In this document: positions 57,936 to 64,000 of the stretch, piece after piece
Layout: every line of letters begins with the position of its first letter
Numbering within the stretch: the stretch's first letter is position 1
Assembly: GCF_029504395.1 (NCBI RefSeq)
Contig: NZ_JAQFIF010000012.1
Span: forward strand, 37,803-101,802
DNA from: Arthrobacter sp. ES3-54
GTDB taxonomy: Bacteria > Actinomycetota > Actinomycetes > Actinomycetales > Micrococcaceae
Reading direction: 5' to 3'
Length of the DNA: 64,000 bases
Notes under the pieces: generated by a model
The model's database searches: none
The model's input: only the letters and a program-made list of their open reading frames with translations
What the model was told of the DNA's origin: nothing
Made by a program: the position numbers and the translations under genes

Positions 57936-59585
57936 TTGAGCGAACATCTCCGCCTTTCGGGCGTATCCCATGGCTATGGGGACCGCCAGCTCTTTGTCGG
58001 CGTCGACATTGCCATCACAGCCGGCGAACATGTGGCGATCGTCGGCGAAAACGGCGCGGGCAAATCCACGTTGCTCCGGATCCTGGCCGGGCTGGAGGCC
58101 CCGGACGAGGGCACCGCCGTCAGCCACGGCCGCGTGGGCTACCTGGCCCAGACCCACGGCCTGCCGGATCAGTTCACCGTCAGCGACGCGATTGACGCCG
58201 CACTGGAATCGCTCCGGACGCTGGAGGCCGAGCTGGACCGTCTGGAGCGCGGGCTTGCCGACGCGGAAGCGGACGAACTGGAGCGCTACGGAAACCTGCA
58301 GACGCAGTACCAGCTCAGGGAAGGCTACGCCGCGGAATCCCGGGTGGAGGCGGCGCTGGACCGGCTGGGCCTGGGCGGGCTGGACCGGATGCGGACACTG
58401 GGCTCGCTCTCTGGCGGGGAACAGGAACGCGTGGCACTGGCCTGCGTGCTCGCGGATCCCGCGGACATCCTGCTCCTGGACGAACCCACCAACCACCTTG
58501 ACGCCAGCGGCACGGCCTGGCTGGAGGCGCGGCTTGCGGCGCACCGCGGAACGGTGGTGGTGGTCTCCCATGACCGCGTGCTGCTGCGCAAAGTGGCCTC
58601 CACCGTGATTGAGGTGGATGCCGAACGCCGGACGGTCAACTGGTATGGCAACGGGTACGAAGGCTACTTGCGGGAGAAGTCTGCAGAACGCCAGCGCTGG
58701 GCGCAGCAGTACCACGGGTGGCTGGAAGCGATGGCTGCCGAGCAGCTCCAGGCGGACACGGTCGCGGGGAAGATGGGCTATGCCCGCCAACGCGACGGCG
58801 ACAAAATGGGGTTCGACTTCAAGGCCGGCACGTGGCAAAAGGCGGCCACCAGCAAGGTCCGCAATGCCCAGGAGCGTCTGCGCCGGCTGGAGGAAAATCC
58901 CATCGACCGTCCCCCGGTGCCCCTGAAGCTGGCGACGGATCTGCGGGCAGACGTTGAAGCGGGCCCCGCCCTTGAAGCGAAGGGGGTGGCCGTGCCCGGC
59001 CGCCTGGAAACCACGGACTTCCGCGTGGAGGCGGGGCAGAAAATCCTCATCACGGGCCCCAACGGGGCAGGCAAGTCCACGCTGCTCTCCGTCCTCGCCG
59101 GCACGCTGGTGCCGGTCAAGGGCACCGTGGCGAGGCACGGCCGGATCGGCTACCTGCAGCAGGAACTGGAACTCCCGCAGCGCCCGGCATTGCGGCTCTT
59201 GCCCGCTTTTGCCTCGGGCCTGGGCGGCAACATCGATGAGCACGCCGAGGCGCTGCTTCGCCTGGGGCTGTTCCGGACCAGCGAATTCCACGTGCCGGTG
59301 GGCGGCCTTTCCGCAGGGCAACAACGCAGGCTGGCGCTGGCCCGGCTCCTGCTGGGCGGCTACGGGACGATGCTGGTGGATGAGCCCACCAACCATCTGG
59401 CGCCCGTGCTGGTGGAACAGCTTGAAGCGGCCCTTTCCGGCTTCGAAGGGACATTGGTCATGGTCAGCCACGACCGCGCGCTGGGGGAATGGTTCAGCAC
59501 CTGCGCCAAGCGAAGCGAAACCGGGCACGGTTCCGGCTCCGGAAACTGGCTCCGATACGCCATGCGTGACGGCGCTCTGGTGTAG
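57936..59585 (+). CDS. ABC-F family ATPase
   Basis: This is a soluble tandem ABC protein of 549 residues without membrane segments. Domain 1 has GENGAGKST, LSGGEQERVALA and LLLDEPTNHLD; domain 2 has GPNGAGKST, LSAGQQRRLALARLL and LVDEPTNHL. Between them is a charged interdomain linker (about residues 235-320), the P-site tRNA-interaction motif of ABC-F proteins. ABC-F proteins rescue stalled or drug-bound ribosomes; some give macrolide/lincosamide/pleuromutilin resistance, others are housekeeping. This one cannot be assigned to a drug. TTG at 57936 has GCGAGGA upstream; the longer frame runs through mntC. Confidence 0.92.
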   Translation: MSEHLRLSGVSHGYGDRQLFVGVDIAITAGEHVAIVGENGAGKSTLLRILAGLEAPDEGTAVSHGRVGYLAQTHGLPDQFTVSDAIDAALESLRTLEAELDRLERGLADAEADELERYGNLQTQYQLREGYAAESRVEAALDRLGLGGLDRMRTLGSLSGGEQERVALACVLADPADILLLDEPTNHLDASGTAWLEARLAAHRGTVVVVSHDRVLLRKVASTVIEVDAERRTVNWYGNGYEGYLREKSAERQRWAQQYHGWLEAMAAEQLQADTVAGKMGYARQRDGDKMGFDFKAGTWQKAATSKVRNAQERLRRLEENPIDRPPVPLKLATDLRADVEAGPALEAKGVAVPGRLETTDFRVEAGQKILITGPNGAGKSTLLSVLAGTLVPVKGTVARHGRIGYLQQELELPQRPALRLLPAFASGLGGNIDEHAEALLRLGLFRTSEFHVPVGGLSAGQQRRLALARLLLGGYGTMLVDEPTNHLAPVLVEQLEAALSGFEGTLVMVSHDRALGEWFSTCAKRSETGHGSGSGNWLRYAMRDGALV

Positions 59586-59621
59586 CAGAACGGCCCACCG
59601 GGGTTTGCCCCCCCGGAAATG

Positions 59622-59655
59622 GCTAACGCCCGGGCCGAGGGCGCCGGGCGTTAGC
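59622..59655. terminator. Bidirectional terminator between the ABC-F and LGFP genes
   Basis: There is a perfect 12-bp stem, GCTAACGCCCGG with CCGGGCGTTAGC, and a 10-nt loop, followed by TTTG, in the 92-bp convergent gap. Confidence 0.75.
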
Positions 59656-59677
59656 TTTGAGGCTGCGGTGCTGGGAT

Positions 59678-61576
59678 CTAACGGAACAGTGCCCCGTAGG
59701 TCCCCATGATGATCCGGTCTCCCGGGGTGGACTTGCGGATGTAGTCGACCACTGCCCAGTCATCGAGCGAGATGCAACCGGCTGTCGGCACCTTGTTCAT
59801 GTGCAGGAAAATGGCGAAGCCCGCGTCCTGGACGATGTTGGGCCGGTTGTAGTTGATGACCACGCCCTGGCGGTAGTAGCCCCCGGACGCGAACCACCAC
59901 ATGTTCTCGTCCCAGCCGACCCAGGAGGAAGACTCGTGGTACTTGTTGTACGTGGGCGTCCAAGGGTTCCCGCCCCACCGCGAACGGGGGTTCAGCGTTC
60001 GGTAGGAAAGCTTCGTTCCCGGGTTGCCCAGGCCGAAGGCTTCCGTCACGGAAAATGAGCCAGTGGGGGAGTACAGGTTCCGCGTGGGACCGGACGGCAC
60101 GCCCGGCCGCTTGAACCCTGATGCACCGACGTAGCCGTCAGTCCGCCAGTCCGGCACATACGCTCCGGCGACTTTCAGGCAGTAAAGGTTGGTCGCGTGG
60201 GACATTCCGTAGTCCTGCGTCCAAGTGAGGAGGACGCGGTTCGCTCCGTACGTGGAGTACTTGGCCTGGCCGTTGTTGAGCTTATGGCATTCAGACATCC
60301 CATATAGTCGGGACCCGGCGGAGCTGGTCCACGTGATATCCCCGCGCTGGTAGGACTGCGAACAGGCGGTGGCAACACAGCGCTCGCTCGCGATGGGATA
60401 CCCCAGCGGGCCGCCAAGGCCACCCGACGAGACGAACCTGCTGTCGATTCCCCTGCCGGAAATCCATGCCCCCGTGGTGGGTGACCAGTAAATACTTCCG
60501 CCCTGGAATCGTTGCACGCAGCCACCGGCGGGTTGCCCGCAGGTCTCACCCGTGATCGGGTATCCCAGCATGCTTCGCGTCGTCCCGGCGGCGGAATATC
60601 GGCTGCCGATAGCGCCGCGGGCCACGTGCGCGCCCGTGGTGGGCGAGTAGAAGATGCTGCCGCCTTGGAAGTGCTGCACGCAGCCCCCTTCAGTCCCGCA
60701 GGCTTCCTCCGTGAGCGGGTAGCCCAGCGAACTGTTCTGCGCGCCGCCGGCCGTCCAACGGCCCAGAATGCCACCCCAGACGACATGGCCGCCGATTCCC
60801 GGCGCCCAGTAGATGTTGCCTTTGTCGAACTGCTGAAAGCACCCGGATGCCTTCAGCCCGCAGGCCTCGGCGGTGACCGGGAGGCCCAGGACGGCCTCGC
60901 CGCCGGCGGCGGCCCAACGGCTCCCGATGCCACTTATGGCCGAGAACTCCAGCATCCTTGTGCCTGTCCATGCCAGGATGCGGCCACTGGAGAACTTCTG
61001 GATAGTTCCTCCAGACACCGATTTCTCATCCGTGACGGGATAGCCGAAAATCGCCAGGCCGCCCTTAGCGTGCCAGCGGGGGCCGGTGTGTCCTTCGGTC
61101 AGCAGGACCGGGTGCGCCCCTGTTGCCCTGGTCCAGAAAATGGATCCGCCGTCGAACGTCTGGCTGCAGACGCCAAGTGAGCAGACCTCGCCGGCGGTCG
61201 GCGCGCCGAGGACCCCGGCGGCACCCTTCAGCGCCGTCCACTTCGTCTCGATGCCTCCTCGGACGACGACGGACGGAGGCGTCGGCTCTGTCGTCGGGGT
61301 CTTCGTCGGTTCGACAAGGGGCCGTATCTGCTCCGTGGTGGCTTTCGCCGTCGCAGCGGGAGCTGCGGTTATTTTTGGAACCGGACCGGCGGGAGCGGAT
61401 GCGGATCCGGTCGGTGCCGGCGTTCCGGTCGGTGCCGGCGTTGCGGTCGGCGTGGCCGCCGGGCTGGTTGCCGGCGGTGCAACCGGTGCATCCTCAGCGA
61501 AGGCCGGCCCGACTGCCAGCGGCCCGGCAGTAAGCCCGAGGATCACGGCCGTGATGAGAAGTAACTTCTTTGTCAT
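59678..61576 (-). CDS. LGFP-repeat cell-wall protein with L,D-transpeptidase-like C-terminus
   Basis: This is a secreted envelope protein of 632 residues. It has a signal peptide (cleavage near AFA-ED), an Ala/Pro/Thr-rich linker (30-105), six LGFP-type repeats (about 105-400; motifs LGYP(L/I)T, GGSIYWSPTTGA), several with a Cys pair, and a C-terminal YkuD-like domain (about 420-632) with H592 and C601 in HMNKVPTAGCIS. LGFP repeats bind the mycolic or arabinogalactan layer elsewhere; the C-terminal domain would act on peptidoglycan. It is coupled to the upstream lipoprotein by an ATGA overlap. Confidence 0.88.
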   Translation of the reverse strand: MTKKLLLITAVILGLTAGPLAVGPAFAEDAPVAPPATSPAATPTATPAPTGTPAPTGSASAPAGPVPKITAAPAATAKATTEQIRPLVEPTKTPTTEPTPPSVVVRGGIETKWTALKGAAGVLGAPTAGEVCSLGVCSQTFDGGSIFWTRATGAHPVLLTEGHTGPRWHAKGGLAIFGYPVTDEKSVSGGTIQKFSSGRILAWTGTRMLEFSAISGIGSRWAAAGGEAVLGLPVTAEACGLKASGCFQQFDKGNIYWAPGIGGHVVWGGILGRWTAGGAQNSSLGYPLTEEACGTEGGCVQHFQGGSIFYSPTTGAHVARGAIGSRYSAAGTTRSMLGYPITGETCGQPAGGCVQRFQGGSIYWSPTTGAWISGRGIDSRFVSSGGLGGPLGYPIASERCVATACSQSYQRGDITWTSSAGSRLYGMSECHKLNNGQAKYSTYGANRVLLTWTQDYGMSHATNLYCLKVAGAYVPDWRTDGYVGASGFKRPGVPSGPTRNLYSPTGSFSVTEAFGLGNPGTKLSYRTLNPRSRWGGNPWTPTYNKYHESSSWVGWDENMWWFASGGYYRQGVVINYNRPNIVQDAGFAIFLHMNKVPTAGCISLDDWAVVDYIRKSTPGDRIIMGTYGALFR

Positions 61577-62022
61577 GGGGCGTCCTCCACGGAGACGACT
61601 GGCGTGCAGGTCCCGCCGCCGTCCTTGGTCTTGGCGAAGTTTGGCGCGGCAATATCGGCCGACTGGCCGGCTGGAACGACTTGGGTGATGAGGGCGTGCC
61701 CTGCCACCATGGGGCCGGCTGTGACCGCAATGGCCACGGTGAACACCCTGTTCTTATCCGAGTTGTTGACGAGGGTGCCCTTGAAGGACCACGACCCGTC
61801 GGCTGTTGCGGTGCAAACGTGCTGCCGCAATGCGTCGGGCGCGTTCAGCGAAGTGGAAACATCGCCAGGCTCGGAGGTACCCGGCGCCGGCGATCCTGAT
61901 GTCTGTGATGTTGATGGTGCTGGCGTTGCTGCGGTGCTGGGTCCGGCCGGACCGGAACCGCCGCTCGAACACCCCGCCAGTACGAGAAGCAACACTGCAG
62001 GCAGTAGCGCTCTCTGTTTCAT
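61573..62022 (-). CDS. Lipoprotein coupled to the LGFP/L,D-transpeptidase gene
   Basis: This is a predicted lipoprotein of 149 residues with lipobox LAGC (after VLLLVLAGCSS), a Ser/Thr/Pro linker, and a folded domain of about 90 residues with a Cys near the start (HVCTATADGSWSF) and one near the end (GGTCTPVVS). The domain resembles the small 'FxLYD/DUF-type' beta-sandwich set (TLVNNSDKNRVFTVAI), which I give as a resemblance only. The ATG at 62022 has AGGGGG upstream; a longer frame to 62148 would bury the signal peptide. Its stop overlaps the next start (ATGA). Confidence 0.82.
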   Translation of the reverse strand: MKQRALLPAVLLLVLAGCSSGGSGPAGPSTAATPAPSTSQTSGSPAPGTSEPGDVSTSLNAPDALRQHVCTATADGSWSFKGTLVNNSDKNRVFTVAIAVTAGPMVAGHALITQVVPAGQSADIAAPNFAKTKDGGGTCTPVVSVEDAP

Positions 62023-62362
62023 GGTCCCCCCTGACTTACGGCGTTCCTGCCGTGGCCTGCACTGAGTTGCAGGCACACCGGGCGGAAAGTTCCCGCCGGT
62101 GTGCTCAGGGTAATGGAAGCAGCCCTCTGACCTGCGCTTTTGCGTCAAATTACCGGTGTTGTGGCTGTTTCGGGGCGGATCCGGGTGTTGCCCGGGTCAC
62201 GCCGGGGTCCTGAATGCTAGTACGATAGACGAGCCGCGCGAGCTTCGACACTTGTGAGGTTCGGTACATGTCTTGGCCCCTGCAAGAGGCCTAGACCCGA
62301 ATTTTGTGTACTTGAATCCACAGTCCCGTTCCGGCCATACCTCGACCTACAAGGAATCAGCT
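62023..62362. other. Divergent intergenic region with leader hairpins
   Basis: This 340-bp region separates the lipoprotein from the permease. Two hairpins lie together: GCCTGCA-CTGAGT-TGCAGGC (62055-62074), and a stem of GCACACCGG with CCGGTGTGC around a 14-nt loop (62073-62104), in the lipoprotein leader. On the plus strand TACGAT at 62221-62226 is a possible -10 box for the permease. No gene is seen. Confidence 0.55.
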
Positions 62363-63820
62363 GTGCCATCAATTACCCCCACAGAACTCAAGAGCGCGCC
62401 GGCGCAACCCGCCGTCGACTCGACCCTCAGCGCCGAGGGCTACAAGAAGACCCTGAGTGGCCGCCACGTGACGATGATCTCGATGGGCGGCGCAATCGGC
62501 GTCGGCCTGTTCATGGGGGCCGGCGGACGCCTGGCCTCCACGGGCCCGGCGCTGATCTTCTCCTATGCCATTGCCGGCGTGATCGCGTACCTGCTGATGC
62601 GGGCACTGGGCGAGCTCATCATGTACCGCCAGACCTCGGGCTCCTTCGTCAGCTACGCCGGCGAAATGTTCGGCAAGAAGGGCGCCTTCCTCTCCGGCTG
62701 GATGTATTTCATCAACTGGGGCATGACCGGGATCGCGGAGCTGATCGCGATCGGCCTGTACTTCCAGTTCTTCTTCCCCAACGTCCCGGTGGAAGCCTCC
62801 GCGATTGCCGCCCTCGCGCTGCTGGTGGCCGTCAACCTGCTCAGCGTCAAGGCGTTCGGCGAGTTTGAATTCTGGGCCTCCTGCCTCAAGGTCGGCGCCA
62901 TCTTGATCTTCCTGGCCGTCGGCACCTTCATGGTGGTCACCAACGCCAAGGTGGGCGATGGCCACGCCTCGGTGGCCAACCTCTTTGCCGACGACGGCGG
63001 GATGTTCCCCAAGGGCGCCCTCGTTATGGTCCTCGTGCTCAACGCCGTGATCTTCGCCTACAACGGCATCGAACTCGTCGGCATCACCGCCGGCGAGATG
63101 CAGAACGCCAAGCGCGAAGTGCCCAAGGCGATCCGCGCCGTCGTACTGCGCATTGTGGTCTTCTACGTCGGTTCTGTCCTGCTGCTGGCCATGCTGCTGC
63201 CCTCGGACCAGTACAAGGCCGGCGTGTCCCCGTTTGTCACCGTGTTTGGCCAGATGGGCCTCGGCTGGGTGGGCGACGTCATGAACATGATCGTCATCAC
63301 CGCCGCGCTGTCCTCCTGCAACTCGGGCCTGTACTCGATCGGCCGTGTCTTCCGCACCATGGCCAACAATGGGCATGCCCCGCAGTGGCTCACCAAAATG
63401 TCCAAGCGCCACGTGCCGTACGCCGCCATCCTCGCGATCGCCGCTTTCTACCTCGTGGGCATCATGCTGAACATCTGGCTGGGCGGCTCGCACGCCTTCG
63501 ACCTCGCGCTGAACACCGCCTCGATCGGCGTGATCTTCACGTGGGGTGCCATCTTCGCCAGCCAGATCGCACTGCGCCACCAGAAGGGCCGCGTCTCCAG
63601 CCTCCCCATGCCGGGCTCGCCCTGGACCAGCTGGGCCGGACTGGTCGCGCTGCTGGCCATCACCGTGCTGATCGGCTTCGACACCATGACCAGCAAGACC
63701 GGCGAGGTCTTCCACCTGGGCCTGTGGACCCTGGCGACCGTTCCGTTCTTCGCCCTGGTGCTGTGGCTGGGCTGGCAGAAGGTCAAGAACAACGCCCCCA
63801 AGAGCGAGCTCTTCAGCTAG
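62363..63820 (+). CDS. Amino-acid permease (APC family, AnsP/GabP/CycA type)
   Basis: This is a 12-helix amino acid:proton symporter of 485 residues. The N-terminal signature GRHVTMISMGGAIGVGLFMGAG marks the amino-acid transporter subgroup that includes AnsP, CycA and GabP, and NAVIFAYNGIELVGITAGEMQN is the conserved helix 6 region. Asparagine, D-serine/D-alanine/glycine or GABA are all possible substrates. The GTG at 62363 has AAGGA 7 nt upstream; the longer frame adds 30 unconserved residues. It is isolated between a divergent gene and an IS remnant. Confidence 0.92.
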   Translation: MPSITPTELKSAPAQPAVDSTLSAEGYKKTLSGRHVTMISMGGAIGVGLFMGAGGRLASTGPALIFSYAIAGVIAYLLMRALGELIMYRQTSGSFVSYAGEMFGKKGAFLSGWMYFINWGMTGIAELIAIGLYFQFFFPNVPVEASAIAALALLVAVNLLSVKAFGEFEFWASCLKVGAILIFLAVGTFMVVTNAKVGDGHASVANLFADDGGMFPKGALVMVLVLNAVIFAYNGIELVGITAGEMQNAKREVPKAIRAVVLRIVVFYVGSVLLLAMLLPSDQYKAGVSPFVTVFGQMGLGWVGDVMNMIVITAALSSCNSGLYSIGRVFRTMANNGHAPQWLTKMSKRHVPYAAILAIAAFYLVGIMLNIWLGGSHAFDLALNTASIGVIFTWGAIFASQIALRHQKGRVSSLPMPGSPWTSWAGLVALLAITVLIGFDTMTSKTGEVFHLGLWTLATVPFFALVLWLGWQKVKNNAPKSELFS

Positions 63821-63928
63821 GACCCACCGGTCCCGATACGGACCGCAACAAGCTGTAGCGCGGCATGATGCGCGACGGCGGCGGCAATCACCCTTGGGTT
63901 CTAACGGTCGTTGCAACACCGCTGGTGG

Positions 63929-64000
63929 CTAGGTGGTCATTAGTAGATCACGCAGACGCTCGGCTGGGGTATCCCAGTCGAGCGTTTTGCGTGGGCGGCC
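63929..64000 (-). mobile_element. IS30-family transposase, C-terminal end (cut by window edge)
   Basis: The last 72 bp read on the minus strand as GRPRKTLDWDTPAERLRDLL and MTT, then a stop. This is the typical C-terminus of IS30-family transposases (P-R-K-x-L-x-W-x-T-P-A-E). The element continues beyond the window, so it cannot be said whether it is intact. The sequence TCGTTGCAACACC around 63908-63920 between the permease and the stop codon is a candidate end of the element. Confidence 0.85.

Noticed and set aside
62369..63919. Minus-strand open frame opposite the permease (516 codons)
   Set aside because: Shadow rich in Gly/His/Asp/Gln; no start signal or domain.
1..64000. tRNA, rRNA or tmRNA genes
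   Set aside because: I looked for T-loop (GGTTCRA) and rRNA/tmRNA landmarks and saw none; a computed scan (tRNAscan, Infernal) would be decisive.
1..64000. CRISPR arrays
   Set aside because: All tandem repeats found have units of 15-18 bp without unique spacers.

Overview
The window is high-GC chromosomal DNA of an actinobacterium, most likely an Arthrobacter/Pseudarthrobacter-type member of the Micrococcaceae. Supporting signs are an actinobacterial 'helicase/secretion neighborhood' Tad-pilus locus, BldC, the tiny ribosomal protein bS22, Rex beside a glutaredoxin, system II cytochrome c maturation, menaquinone synthesis, an LGFP-repeat envelope protein, and very common GTG/TTG starts and leaderless genes. 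The sequence is almost entirely ordinary chromosome. The only mobile element is the end of an IS30-type transposase at the right edge.

Layout. 1-4.9 kb: a truncated membrane protein, nth, a NUDIX hydrolase, a DUF1508 protein and a family A DNA polymerase-like protein. 5.0-12.9 kb: a compact Tad/Flp pilus operon (CpaE-like, CpaF, TadB, TadC, Flp-type prepilin, two TadE-like proteins) facing an MrfA-like helicase. 13-21 kb: GNAT, trhO, two paralogous lipoproteins, a TipA-like MerR regulator with a textbook operator and an internal start, a methyltransferase overlapping a convergent MFS gene, and that transporter's divergent ArsR-type regulator. 21-28.6 kb: topA, SseB-like, Ppx/GppA, a DGPF protein plus ECF42-type sigma factor, a 438-bp structured gap and proC. 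28.7-34.3 kb: KtrA/KtrB potassium uptake, an AcuC-like deacetylase, an ArsR regulator and gdhA. 34.4-37.3 kb: an FMN L-lactate dehydrogenase-type gene and a DAHP synthase gene preceded by an aromatic-rich leader peptide and attenuator. 37.4-42.8 kb: bldC, bS22, HAD phosphatase, glutaredoxin, rex, two Pro/Gln/Tyr-rich membrane proteins and yceI. 42.9-47.9 kb: histidine phosphatase-tlpA-ccdA-resB-ccsB. 47.9-55.1 kb: phoD, small membrane proteins, menA/menE/menB, VOC and CPBP proteins. 55.1-64 kb: a Mn-type ABC importer, an ABC-F ATPase, a lipoprotein/LGFP-L,D-transpeptidase pair, an amino-acid permease and the IS30 remnant.

Themes. Respiration is well represented: cytochrome c assembly, menaquinone synthesis, Rex and a lactate dehydrogenase lie within about 20 kb. 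Many genes carry a TANNNT box 6-7 nt before the start codon and no Shine-Dalgarno sequence, so the window appears rich in leaderless transcripts, and several candidate operators sit exactly at those start codons. The most distinctive regulatory pieces are the DAHP synthase attenuator, the TipA-like promoter, the DtxR-like boxes at the Mn importer, and the unexplained structured region before proC.
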